64,000 nt of DNA from Candidatus Pelagibacter communis (GTDB lineage: Bacteria > Pseudomonadota > Alphaproteobacteria > Pelagibacterales > Pelagibacteraceae): contig NZ_CVSQ01000060.1 in the NCBI RefSeq assembly GCF_001180165.1, positions 62,001-126,000 on the forward strand, written 5' to 3'. This document shows positions 37,052 through 45,827 of the stretch, one piece after another. Each line of letters starts with the position of its first letter. Within the stretch, counting starts at the first letter, position 1. The notes beneath the pieces were generated by a model. It was given only the letters and a program-made list of their open reading frames with translations. It had not been told where the DNA came from and did not search any database. The position numbers and the translations under genes are program-made.

Positions 37052-38787
37052 TGAATAAAATTAAAATATTTAAAAGACTTTATAAAGATTATACAAAAAA
37101 ATTTTTAAATAAAATAATATTGTCAGCATTCTTTTCTATATTGGTGGCTGGAAGCACTTCATCAATTGCGTGGTTATTAGATCCAGCAATAGAAAAAATT
37201 TTTATTGAAAAAGATCAATCTCTAATATTAGTAATCCCTTTGTTAATAATACTTGCTTTTTCCTTAAAGGGCATCTCGTTATATTTTGCCAAATTAATAA
37301 TGATAAATGTAGGAGAAGAAGTAAAAAAAAAATTACAAGTTGATATGCTTGGATCTTTGATTAAAGCTGACACGCAATATATAGATAAAAAGCATTCTGG
37401 TAAACTTATTTCAAATTTAACTTATGATGTTGGACACATAACAAATCTTCTTAGCGTAGCTATACTTAATTTGTTTAAAGACAGTTTAACATTAATTGGA
37501 TTAATAATTGTAATGTTTACTCAAAACTGGAAATTATCTCTAGTATCAATTATTATGATACCACTTGCAAGCATAGCATCAAGAACTCTAGGAAAGAGAA
37601 TGGGTAAGGTTGTTAATGAGGCAGCTGAGAAATCTGCTTTTTTAACCACTTACTTAGTTGAATTATTTAAAAATCATAGATTAATAAAAATATTTCAAAA
37701 TGAAATATTTGAATCTAATAGAGCAGAAAACCATTTACATCAGTTGATGCAAAAAAGTAAAAAAATAGCAACAGTTCTAATTAGAATGTCTCCAATGATG
37801 GAGGTTTTGACTGGTATCATGATAGCAATATTAATTTTTTATTCTGGCAAATTAATAATGGACGGGGAAATAGAAGTGAATAATTTTTTTTCATTTCTTG
37901 CAGCGATGATGTTGGCCTATCAACCAGTTAGATCACTATCAACTCTTAATATTGTAATTAATCAAGGATTTGCTGCAGCATCAAGAATTCTTCCTATAGT
38001 TGATACTAAAAATTTAATTAAAAACTCAGAGAATGCGAAAGAAATCAAAGTTTCAGATAGCAAAATAACCTTTGAAAATATTTGTTTTAAATATGAAAGC
38101 AGTGAAAAAAATATTCTTGAAAATATTAATTTAGAGTTTGAAGGTGGAAAAATGACCGCGCTAGTTGGTCATAGTGGTTCTGGTAAGTCCACAATACTAA
38201 ATCTAATACCAAGAATTTATGAAGCACATTCTGGAAATATAAAAATTGATGACCAATCAATTTATGACTCAACTTTGGAGTCTTTAAGAAAAAATATATC
38301 CATGGTTAGCCAAGAAACAACTCTATTTGACGATACAATTAAGAATAATATTAAATATGCGAATGCGGATGCAAGTGATGAGGAAGTAATAGAAGCTGCA
38401 AAACTATCAAATTCACATGAATTTATTGAAAGATTACCAAATCAATACAATACTTTGATTGGAGAAGACGGACTGAGACTATCCGGTGGAGAAAAACAAA
38501 GATTATCAATAGCTAGAGCTATGATAAAAAAAAGTTCAATTATTTTGTTGGATGAGGCAACATCATCTTTGGATTCAGAAACAGAAGCTAAAATTCAAGA
38601 AGCTTTATCTACATTGACAAAAAATAAAACAACAATAGTGATTGCTCATAGACTTTCTACAATATTAAATTCAAATAATATTTATTTAATTGATTCTGGT
38701 AGGGTTATTGATTTTGGAAAACATCAAGATCTACTTTCTAAATCGAGTTTGTATAAAAATTTTTATGAAAAACAAATTCAAAAATAA
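37051..38787 (+). CDS. ABC exporter, MsbA-like (lipid A/LPS flippase candidate)
   Basis: A fused half-transporter of 578 residues: six membrane helices over about 15-310, then an ATPase domain with Walker A GHSGSGKST (about 374-382), Q-loop SMVSQETTLFDDTI, signature LSGGEKQRLSIARAM (about 474-488) and Walker B SIILLDEATSSLD. MsbA flips core lipid A across the inner membrane; the following waaA, lpxK and lpxL-like genes make that role likely. Other ABC exporters share this architecture, so the name is an inference from context. Confidence 0.88.
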   Translation: MNKIKIFKRLYKDYTKKFLNKIILSAFFSILVAGSTSSIAWLLDPAIEKIFIEKDQSLILVIPLLIILAFSLKGISLYFAKLIMINVGEEVKKKLQVDMLGSLIKADTQYIDKKHSGKLISNLTYDVGHITNLLSVAILNLFKDSLTLIGLIIVMFTQNWKLSLVSIIMIPLASIASRTLGKRMGKVVNEAAEKSAFLTTYLVELFKNHRLIKIFQNEIFESNRAENHLHQLMQKSKKIATVLIRMSPMMEVLTGIMIAILIFYSGKLIMDGEIEVNNFFSFLAAMMLAYQPVRSLSTLNIVINQGFAAASRILPIVDTKNLIKNSENAKEIKVSDSKITFENICFKYESSEKNILENINLEFEGGKMTALVGHSGSGKSTILNLIPRIYEAHSGNIKIDDQSIYDSTLESLRKNISMVSQETTLFDDTIKNNIKYANADASDEEVIEAAKLSNSHEFIERLPNQYNTLIGEDGLRLSGGEKQRLSIARAMIKKSSIILLDEATSSLDSETEAKIQEALSTLTKNKTTIVIAHRLSTILNSNNIYLIDSGRVIDFGKHQDLLSKSSLYKNFYEKQIQK

Positions 38788-38789
38788 AT

Positions 38790-40046
38790 ATGTATTTATT
38801 TTATCAAACTATTTTGACCTTTATTATTTTAATCTCTCCATTGATAATAATTTATAGAATTTTTAATGATAAAGAGGATAAAAGAAGATTTATAGAAAAA
38901 TTTAGTATCTCATCAATTAAAAGAAAAAAAGGTAAAATAATTTGGCTTCATGGTGCAAGTGTAGGTGAAATATTAAGTGTAATTCCTATAATTAAAAATT
39001 TTGAAAAAAATAGAAATATAAATCAAATACTCTTTACATCTTCTACATTAAGCTCATCAAAAATTTTGAAAAATTATAGATTTAAAAAAACTATACATCA
39101 ATTTTATCCGATAGATCATTTTTTTTTAACAAGTAAATTTCTAAATTATTGGAAACCTGATCTTGCTATTTTTGTAGAATCTGAAATTTGGCCATGTATG
39201 TTTAAAAATATAAATTCTAGAAATATCCCATTAATTTTATTAAATGCAAGAATAACTAAAAAAACATATATCAAATGGATAGGATTGGGAAATTTTTCAA
39301 AATCCATTTTTAACAAAATTACAGCTGCATATCCTCAAAACCTCGAAACTAATTTTTTTTTAAAAAAGTTGATGTCTACAAATAAAAAAATAAATATTTT
39401 AGGAAATTTAAAATTTGTAGAACAAAAACTTACAAAAAATGAAAAAAATAATAAAATTTTTTTTAATAAATTTAATAAAAAAAAAATTTGGGTTGCATCA
39501 AGCACTCATGTAAAAGAGGAAGTTTTTTGTGCTGAAGCTCATATAGAGTTAAAAAAAAGAGTTAAAAATTTAATTACCATAATAATTCCAAGACATGTTC
39601 ATAGAGCTAATGAAATTATTGAAAAACTCTCAAATCTTAATCTAAAAACAGTTTTGCATAGTACCAATCCAAAAAATTTAAATAAAGTTGATATTTATGT
39701 TGTGGATACATTTGGAGAAACAAATAAATTTCATAAAATTGCACCTACTGTTTTTTTGGGTGGGTCAATAATTAAAAGAGGGGGGCAAAATCCTTTAGAA
39801 GCAGCACGACATGGTTCCAAAATTTTACATGGTCCTAATGTGGATAATTTTAAAGATGTTTATAAACTATTAAAATCTTTGAGAATTTCAAAAAAAATTA
39901 ATTCTCCCAAAAATCTAGCAAATTTAATTATTTTTAAAAAAAACAAGATATCTGGTCAAAAAATTAGGAAAATTGGAGAAAAAATTTTAAAAAAAACTAT
40001 AAAAGAATTAGATACTTTTATTAATAATGAATTTAAAAAAACCTAG
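38790..40046 (+). CDS. waaA: 3-deoxy-D-manno-octulosonic acid (Kdo) transferase
   Basis: Adds Kdo to lipid IVA. The 418 residues have one N-terminal anchor helix (TILTFIILISPLIIIYRIF, about 7-25), the acceptor domain with IIWLHGASVGEILSVIPII (about 49-67, containing the catalytic Glu of the GE motif), YPIDHFF, AIFVESEIWPCMF (about 126-138), and the donor domain ending in FLGGSIIKRGGQNPLEAARHG (about 323-343). The 3' end overlaps lpxK by 20 bases. Confidence 0.94.
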   Translation: MYLFYQTILTFIILISPLIIIYRIFNDKEDKRRFIEKFSISSIKRKKGKIIWLHGASVGEILSVIPIIKNFEKNRNINQILFTSSTLSSSKILKNYRFKKTIHQFYPIDHFFLTSKFLNYWKPDLAIFVESEIWPCMFKNINSRNIPLILLNARITKKTYIKWIGLGNFSKSIFNKITAAYPQNLETNFFLKKLMSTNKKINILGNLKFVEQKLTKNEKNNKIFFNKFNKKKIWVASSTHVKEEVFCAEAHIELKKRVKNLITIIIPRHVHRANEIIEKLSNLNLKTVLHSTNPKNLNKVDIYVVDTFGETNKFHKIAPTVFLGGSIIKRGGQNPLEAARHGSKILHGPNVDNFKDVYKLLKSLRISKKINSPKNLANLIIFKKNKISGQKIRKIGEKILKKTIKELDTFINNEFKKT

Positions 40047-40962
40047 ATTTTGGGATTACAAAAAACCAAATATTTACGCATATCTTTTAAAACCAATAGC
40101 TTTTTTTATACAAATTGTAAGTTATTTTAAGAATAGATTTAAAACTCCAAAACTCAACAAAAAAAAAATAAAAACTATTTGTGTTGGCAACTTTTATATT
40201 GGTGGCACAGGTAAAACATCCTTAAGTATTAAAATAAATGATATCTTAAAACAAAAAAAAATCCGAACATGTTTTGTTAAAAAATTTTACAAAGAACAAA
40301 AAGATGAACAAAAAATTTTAAAAAATAATGGTAAACTTTTTTTATCACTAAACAGAGCGGATGCTATAGCACAAGCTGAAAATGAAAATTATCAAATAGC
40401 TGTGTGTGACGATGGTTTGCAAGATAAATCAATTAATTACGATATAAGTTTAGTTTGTTTTAATACTATTAATTGGATAGGAAATGGCATGACTATTCCT
40501 TCGGGTCCAATGAGAGAAAGTATTAATAATTTAAAAAATTATCATCATGTTTTTTTAAATGGAAATTTAGAAAATATTGAAGAATTTAAAAAACAAATAG
40601 TTCAAATTAATTCTAAAATTAATGTTCACTTAGGGAAATATGAACCTGTTAATTTAAAGGAATTTAATTTTAAAGATAAGTATCTGGCCTTTTCTGGAAT
40701 AGGAAATCATCAAACTTTTATTTCAATGATAAAAAAAAATGGTCTAAAAATTTTAAAAGATTTAGAATTTCCAGATCATTACCAATATTCCAAAAACGAT
40801 ATAGATAAAATTACCAACGATGCAAATAAATTAAATTGTAAAATAATTACTACTGAAAAAGATTTTTTACGTTTTGATTATATGAAAATCAAAGGAATTA
40901 AATTTTTAAAGTCTAAATTGCAAATTATAGATGAGGAAAAACTTATACGTTTTTTAATTTAA
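40027..40962 (+). CDS. lpxK: tetraacyldisaccharide 4'-kinase
   Basis: Phosphorylates the lipid A disaccharide at 4'. The 311 residues have an N-terminal amphipathic/anchor region (LLKPIAFFIQIVSYFKN), the P-loop CVGNFYIGGTGKTSL (about 51-65) and the downstream CDDGLQDKSINYDISLV (about 120-136) with the catalytic DDGLQ motif. The C-terminal part has AFSGIGNH and TTEKDFLRF, also conserved. It overlaps waaA by 20 bases and is followed after 1 base by the acyltransferase. Confidence 0.94.
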   Translation: MNLKKPRFWDYKKPNIYAYLLKPIAFFIQIVSYFKNRFKTPKLNKKKIKTICVGNFYIGGTGKTSLSIKINDILKQKKIRTCFVKKFYKEQKDEQKILKNNGKLFLSLNRADAIAQAENENYQIAVCDDGLQDKSINYDISLVCFNTINWIGNGMTIPSGPMRESINNLKNYHHVFLNGNLENIEEFKKQIVQINSKINVHLGKYEPVNLKEFNFKDKYLAFSGIGNHQTFISMIKKNGLKILKDLEFPDHYQYSKNDIDKITNDANKLNCKIITTEKDFLRFDYMKIKGIKFLKSKLQIIDEEKLIRFLI

Positions 40963-40963
40963 A

Positions 40964-41824
40964 ATGAAAAAAATTAAATATTTTTTTGAATTTATATTTG
41001 TAATTATATGTTTCATTTTTTTCAAGATTTTAGGTCCAAATATATCCTCAAATCTTGGGGGGAAATTATTTGAAAAAATAGGACCTTTATTTCGATCAAA
41101 AAAAGTTATTCATTCAAACATAAAGAAGGCTATTCCAAATATAACCTTACAAAATTTAAATAAAATAACAAATTCAATGTGGAACAATTATGGAAGAACT
41201 TTTGCAGAGTATATGTTTATTAAAAATTTTAGAGAAGGTAATCTTGTGTCAAATATTAAAATTGATGGACAGGAGATACTCCATGAAATAAAAAAAAATA
41301 ATAAACAAGTTGTTTTTGTATCTGGGCATTTAGGTAACTTTGAATTAATGGCAATGCACTTAGAAAAAAGTGGTATAAATTTATCTGCAATTTATCGACC
41401 TTTAAATAATATATTTTTAAATCCTATTATGGAAAAAATTAGAAAAAAATATATTTGTAAAAATCAGATTAAAAAAGGAATTGGTGGCATGAGGGAATTA
41501 ATCAAAAATAAAAAAAATAATTTATCTACAGCATTGATGATTGATCAAAGAGTTTCAGAAGGAATTTTGTCTGATTTCTTTAATCACAAAGCATTAACAA
41601 CAACTATTCCTGCACAAATGGTAAAAAAATTCAATACTCCAATAGTTCTTATGAGTATTGAGAGAATTAAAGAAATGAATTTCAAAATAGTAATTAAAGA
41701 TCCAATTCATTTTGATGATGGAAAATCAATCCAAGAAATAACTGACAAATTAAACATTGAACTTGAAAAAATTATAAATAAATCACCTGAGCAGTGGATT
41801 TGGTCTCACAACCGATGGAAATGA
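40964..41824 (+). CDS. lipid A lauroyl/myristoyl acyltransferase (LpxL/HtrB-like)
   Basis: Adds a secondary acyl chain to Kdo-lipid A. The 286 residues start with a membrane anchor (FFEFIFVIICFIFFKILGPNIS, about 7-28), followed by the acyltransferase catalytic H-x4-E in VSGHLGNFELMAMHLEK (about 119-135), YRPLNN (about 145) and the later LMIDQRVSEGILSDFFN (about 188-204). Whether it is LpxL or LpxM cannot be told. Last of the LPS operon, 2 bases before the convergent DUF2093 stop. Confidence 0.9.
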   Translation: MKKIKYFFEFIFVIICFIFFKILGPNISSNLGGKLFEKIGPLFRSKKVIHSNIKKAIPNITLQNLNKITNSMWNNYGRTFAEYMFIKNFREGNLVSNIKIDGQEILHEIKKNNKQVVFVSGHLGNFELMAMHLEKSGINLSAIYRPLNNIFLNPIMEKIRKKYICKNQIKKGIGGMRELIKNKKNNLSTALMIDQRVSEGILSDFFNHKALTTTIPAQMVKKFNTPIVLMSIERIKEMNFKIVIKDPIHFDDGKSIQEITDKLNIELEKIINKSPEQWIWSHNRWK

Positions 41825-41826
41825 CC

Positions 41827-42024
41827 CTACTTTTTAAAAATTTCCTCTCTTTTTTTAAAAGCTTCTCTATAAGAAAAATAAGGTTCCTGCAATTCAACAT
41901 TCCAATAAGTTAATTTTTCAACATTTATTTTTTTTCCCGAAACTGCACATACAACGTAGTCTCCAGGTTCAATGATTTGAAAATTATTTGGTAAATATTT
42001 TATTTTTGCTAATTTTTTTATCAT
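41827..42024 (-). CDS. DUF2093 protein
   Basis: A 65-residue soluble protein. The wording LAKIKYLPNNFQIIEPGDYVVCAVSGKKI followed by LTYWNVELQEPYFS matches DUF2093, a short family found in alphaproteobacteria with no known function. The VCAVSGKKI part looks like half of a zinc-ribbon turn, but a single Cys is present. It stands alone on the minus strand, divergent from purD by 21 bases and facing the LPS operon. Confidence 0.85.
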   Translation of the reverse strand: MIKKLAKIKYLPNNFQIIEPGDYVVCAVSGKKINVEKLTYWNVELQEPYFSYREAFKKREEIFKK

Positions 42025-42045
42025 TTATAGTTTATATAGTTTTAC

Positions 42046-43311
42046 ATGAAAGTTGGAATAATAGGAAGTGGTGGGAGAGAGCATGCAATATGTGAAAGTT
42101 TAAAAAAGTCTAGTAAAATCAATGAAATATTTTGCTTTCCTGGAAACGCAGGAACTGCTCATATTGCAACAAATATAAATATTAATTTGCAAGACTTTGA
42201 AATCTTGAAAAATTTTATTATTGAAAAAAAAATAAACTTAGTAGTTGTCGGACCTGAAAAACCTTTAGTAGAAGGTTTGGTTGATTATCTTAAAAAATAT
42301 GAAATAAATGTATTCGGACCAAATAAAATAGCTTCTCAATTAGAGGGTTCAAAAATATTTACAAAACAACTTTGCAAAAAATTTAATATTCCAACTGCTG
42401 AATTTGGTATTTTTCAAAACAAAGAAGAGGCAAATAAATTTATAGAGAAAACTAATTTTCCATTGGTTGTAAAAGCTGATAACTTGGCCTCTGGTAAGGG
42501 GGTTTATATTTGTGAAAATCTAACTGAAGCATACGCGGCTGTTGAGGAAATTTTTAAAGGAAAATTTGGGAAAGCAGAAAACTTACTTATTGAAGAATAT
42601 TTAAAAGGCGAAGAAATGAGCTTCTTTACAATTCATGATGGAAAAAAATTTAAAGATTTTAGTACAGCTCAAGATCATAAAAGAGTTTTGGAAGGTGACA
42701 AAGGGAAAAATACTGGCGGTATGGGTGCTTACTCGCCTTCAAGATTAATAAGTGATGAATTGAAAAAAAAAATAATTGATAGAATAATCAAACCAACACT
42801 TGAGGGTTTATCGGAACTTGGCACTGAATACCAAGGGTTTTTATATACTGGATTAATGATAGTTAAAAATGAACCTTATCTAATTGAATATAATGTAAGA
42901 ATGGGTGACCCTGAATGCCAAACAATACTTCCAAAACTAAAAACAGATTTATTTGAAATTCTTAATGCGTGCTGTAATCAAAAATTAAATGAAATAAATA
43001 TTGAATGGTCAAAAAAGAAAAGTCTTTGCATTGTTGTTTGCTCTAAAGGTTATCCTGAGACTATACAAAAAAACATAGAGTTAAAAAATTTAGATAAAAT
43101 TAAATTTGACAAAAACAACTTCATGTTTCATGCTGGAACAAAAAAAGAGAATAACAAAACATATGCCATAAGTGGTAGAGTTTTAAACTTTATTTCTTTA
43201 TCGGACGATTTTGCGACTGCTAGAAAAAATATTATTTCAAATATATCTAAATTAAACTGGACTGGTGGTTTTTACAGAAAAGATATTGGACACAAAGTAA
43301 TTGATAAATGA
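42046..43311 (+). CDS. purD: phosphoribosylamine-glycine ligase
   Basis: Second step of purine synthesis (GAR synthetase). The 421 residues begin VGIIGSGGREHAICESL (about 2-18) and show the pre-ATP-grasp domain with VVVGPEKPLVEGLVDYL (about 65-81), ATP-grasp motifs FPLVVKADNLASGKGVYIC (about 139-157), DHKRVLEGDKGKNTGGMGAYSPS (about 210-232), and NVRMGDPECQTILPKL (about 284-299). Length is standard. Its end overlaps rsmD by 4 bases (ATGA). Confidence 0.97.
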   Translation: MKVGIIGSGGREHAICESLKKSSKINEIFCFPGNAGTAHIATNININLQDFEILKNFIIEKKINLVVVGPEKPLVEGLVDYLKKYEINVFGPNKIASQLEGSKIFTKQLCKKFNIPTAEFGIFQNKEEANKFIEKTNFPLVVKADNLASGKGVYICENLTEAYAAVEEIFKGKFGKAENLLIEEYLKGEEMSFFTIHDGKKFKDFSTAQDHKRVLEGDKGKNTGGMGAYSPSRLISDELKKKIIDRIIKPTLEGLSELGTEYQGFLYTGLMIVKNEPYLIEYNVRMGDPECQTILPKLKTDLFEILNACCNQKLNEINIEWSKKKSLCIVVCSKGYPETIQKNIELKNLDKIKFDKNNFMFHAGTKKENNKTYAISGRVLNFISLSDDFATARKNIISNISKLNWTGGFYRKDIGHKVIDK

Positions 43312-43874
43312 GAATAATTTCAGGTTCTTTTAAAGGCAAAAAAATTCTTGAACCTAGCGACTCAAAAACTAGGCCATTAAAAGATCTAACAAAAGAATCT
43401 ATTTTTAATATTATGCGTCACTCTAATAAATTTTTAGTTAATTTGAGTAATGCAAGTATATTAGACGCATTTTCTGGTGTGGGGTCTTTTGGTCTTGAAT
43501 GCTTATCAATCGGTGTAAATAATGTAGTTTTTATAGAAAATTATAATCAAGTTGTATTAATTTTAAAAAAAAACTTACTCAATCTTAAATCAATTAAGAA
43601 TTACAAGATTATTGAGGATAATGCGTATGAGATAAATACATTAGAAAATATTAATCAAAAATTTGATATTATTTTTTTAGACCCTCCCTATAAAGATAAA
43701 AATTTATCAATATTATTAAATAATATCCAAACAATAAATTTACTTAATAAAAATGGAATAATAATCTTACATAGACATAAAAAAAGTAAAGATATTTTTC
43801 CTGATGATTTTAAGATCCTTGAAGAAAAAAAATATGGAATTTCTAAAATAATATTTATGACTTATTTAAATTAA
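43308..43874 (+). CDS. rsmD: 16S rRNA (guanine(966)-N2)-methyltransferase
   Basis: Rossmann methyltransferase of 188 residues. The family start MRIISGSFKGKKILEPS and the TRPLKDLTKESIFNIM loop are present, the SAM motif is LDAFSGVGSFGLECLSIG (about 53-70), and the catalytic DPPYKD (about 126-131) fits N2-guanine methylation. The C-terminal segment is short, with no added domain. It overlaps purD by 4 bases and convergent pgi by 9. Confidence 0.95.
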   Translation: MRIISGSFKGKKILEPSDSKTRPLKDLTKESIFNIMRHSNKFLVNLSNASILDAFSGVGSFGLECLSIGVNNVVFIENYNQVVLILKKNLLNLKSIKNYKIIEDNAYEINTLENINQKFDIIFLDPPYKDKNLSILLNNIQTINLLNKNGIIILHRHKKSKDIFPDDFKILEEKKYGISKIIFMTYLN

Positions 43875-45017
43875 AAGTTTTTTAGTTTCATCCTTAATAA
43901 GTTCAACAGATGGCTGGTCATAAGGATTTACATTCATACATTTGCCTAGTAAAATTGTTTCTAAAATAAAAAAAGTGAAAAGCTCTCCAAGAGTTGTTTC
44001 ATCTCTTTTATTTACTTCAAAACTCCGAAAAGGAATATTATTTTTTCTAAATATATTTTCGGTTGCTTTTTTTTGTGAATGCAAAATTTTTGAAATACTT
44101 TTGTTTTTAAGAAAATCTTGAGAATTATGTATCATATTATTTTTTAGTTTTAACGATTTACTTTCTTTAACATAAAAAAAAGTAAAAAAATTATTTTTAA
44201 ACCCATCTAAATATAATTGCATTACACTATGATTATCCCTAGGCATATTTGAAACAATTGGCAAGATACCTTTTTTTTTCTTACCTAAACTTTCAGCGAC
44301 TAATTGCTGATACCATTTGAATATACTTTCAGATTTTTCGTCATAATTTATAATAATAGAATTAAATTTTTTTTTTTGAGAAAAATAAAGCATTGAACTC
44401 ACATTTGAAACCAAATTTCTGATAAATGTTTTGTTTTTAATTAAATTATTATATTGTTTAAAATTATTAGTATTTAGTCCCATCAGTTCTGCAGGAACCA
44501 TGCCCACCTCTGATAAAACTGAGTATCTACCTCCAATAAAATTGTTATGATGAATGATCTCAGCTTTTAGCTTTTTAGCTAAAAGTAATAAATAGCTTTT
44601 TCTTTCTTCAGTGATAAATATATTTTTATCTCTTTTTTTTATTAAAAGATGAGCATTTGATATTGTTTCTATTGTGTTTCCAGATTTTGAAATTACCAAA
44701 TTAGTAAACAATTTTTTTACAGGTTTATGATATGTTTGTAAATTATCTATAAATATGAAATTTTTTTTTATTTTATTTTTTAAGAAATTATAAATTGCTT
44801 GTGAACCAAGAGACGAACCTCCCATACCAATAATTCTAAAATTTAAATATTTTAAGTACTTGTTTAATTTTATTTTTTTAAACGAAATTTTATATTTTTT
44901 ACTTAAAGATTTTAAGATTTCATTATCTTCTTTTAAAATTGCAGCAAGATTTTTTTTTACTATAATATTTTTTGATTTTTGTTTAAATGTTATAAAATCT
45001 ACTCTCTTGCTAAGCAT
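43866..45017 (-). CDS. pgi: glucose-6-phosphate isomerase, short form
   Basis: Interconverts glucose 6-phosphate and fructose 6-phosphate. Motifs seen are IIGMGGSSLGSQAIYNFL (about 62-79), the sugar-phosphate loop VISKSGNTIETISNAHLL (about 108-125), the GGRYSVLSEVGMVPAEL block (about 163-179) and a C-terminal LGELFTFFILETILLGKCMNVNPYDQPSVE. At 383 residues it is well below the typical 445-550, so insertions and the extended tail of classical enzymes are missing. It overlaps the DUF3035 gene by 1 base. Confidence 0.9.
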   Translation of the reverse strand: MLSKRVDFITFKQKSKNIIVKKNLAAILKEDNEILKSLSKKYKISFKKIKLNKYLKYLNFRIIGMGGSSLGSQAIYNFLKNKIKKNFIFIDNLQTYHKPVKKLFTNLVISKSGNTIETISNAHLLIKKRDKNIFITEERKSYLLLLAKKLKAEIIHHNNFIGGRYSVLSEVGMVPAELMGLNTNNFKQYNNLIKNKTFIRNLVSNVSSMLYFSQKKKFNSIIINYDEKSESIFKWYQQLVAESLGKKKKGILPIVSNMPRDNHSVMQLYLDGFKNNFFTFFYVKESKSLKLKNNMIHNSQDFLKNKSISKILHSQKKATENIFRKNNIPFRSFEVNKRDETTLGELFTFFILETILLGKCMNVNPYDQPSVELIKDETKKLLI

Positions 45018-45334
45018 TATTTTTTAATTTTTTCTAACAATTGATCTTCAAGCGTTTTATCTGCTGATTTTGATTTCTGATCATCAGTACTATCATTTGC
45101 TGAATTTGCTAATAATTCTTCAATTGTACCACTTTTTATTTTTTTATCTGTTTTATTGCCTGGCAAAGGCAACTTCTCAAAATCTGGAGGTAATTTCAAA
45201 GGACTTTTTTTTTCAACCAAAAATTCATCTGTATTATCTTTCTTTTGAGTTGAAAAAGCGTCCTTAACAGTTCCACATGTATTCAAAAAAGTAAGAACAA
45301 AGATTGAAAGTAAAATTATTTTAAATTTTTTCAT
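45017..45334 (-). CDS. DUF3035-type lipoprotein (BamF-like)
   Basis: From the ATG at 45334 there are 105 residues. A signal peptide ends in the lipobox LNTC (Cys at about 19), so the mature protein is lipid-anchored. The DEFLVEKKSPLKLPPDFEKLPLP stretch (about 35-57) matches the DUF3035 family; its Caulobacter member BamF is a Bam-complex lipoprotein. The rest is low-complexity, polar and probably disordered. The start overlaps the lspA 3' end by 14 bases: a lipoprotein beside its own signal peptidase. Confidence 0.82.
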   Translation of the reverse strand: MKKFKIILLSIFVLTFLNTCGTVKDAFSTQKKDNTDEFLVEKKSPLKLPPDFEKLPLPGNKTDKKIKSGTIEELLANSANDSTDDQKSKSADKTLEDQLLEKIKK

Positions 45335-45827
45335 TATCTTTATCCTTATTATTACCAATAAATTCTAATAAAATCATAAAAATAACTCCTATAGTTATAA
45401 ATATATCGGCAACATTAAATATGAACCAATGAAATGAACCTAAGTGGAAATCTATAAAATCTGGAACTGCTTTGTAGAATATCCTATCTGAAAAATTGCC
45501 AATTGCTCCTCCTAAAATCATTAGTAAGGTGTATTTTTTTAATCCCTCACTTTTAATAGCCATAATTAAAATTATAAAAATAATTATCAATATTAAAATT
45601 GATAAAATATCATATAATTTTTTTTCATTAAAAGAAAATAATCCAAATGCTATCCCCTCATTCCATATCAATTGAATATTTAGAAATTTCGATGAAAATA
45701 TTTCAGATCCAAATAATTTCTTATCTAGATAAATTACATAAATTTTAGAAAATCTATCAAGTAAAAAAATTATTAAAATTAATAAGAAATTTATTAAAAA
45801 ATTTTTTCCTAAACTTTTAATAATCAT
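45321..45827 (-). CDS. lspA: lipoprotein signal peptidase
   Basis: Membrane aspartyl peptidase that cleaves prolipoproteins. The start at ATG 45827 (168 residues) makes a 4-base ATGA overlap with the ileS stop; a longer in-frame reading is possible but overlaps ileS more. Four helices are visible: LINFLLILIIFLLDRFSKIYVI with the first Asp-region, then NEGIAFGLF, the catalytic LGGAIGNFSDRIFY (about 109-122) and VPDFIDFHLGSFHWFIFNVADIFITIG (about 125-151) with the second catalytic Asp. Confidence 0.94.
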   Translation of the reverse strand: MIIKSLGKNFLINFLLILIIFLLDRFSKIYVIYLDKKLFGSEIFSSKFLNIQLIWNEGIAFGLFSFNEKKLYDILSILILIIIFIILIMAIKSEGLKKYTLLMILGGAIGNFSDRIFYKAVPDFIDFHLGSFHWFIFNVADIFITIGVIFMILLEFIGNNKDKDNEKI

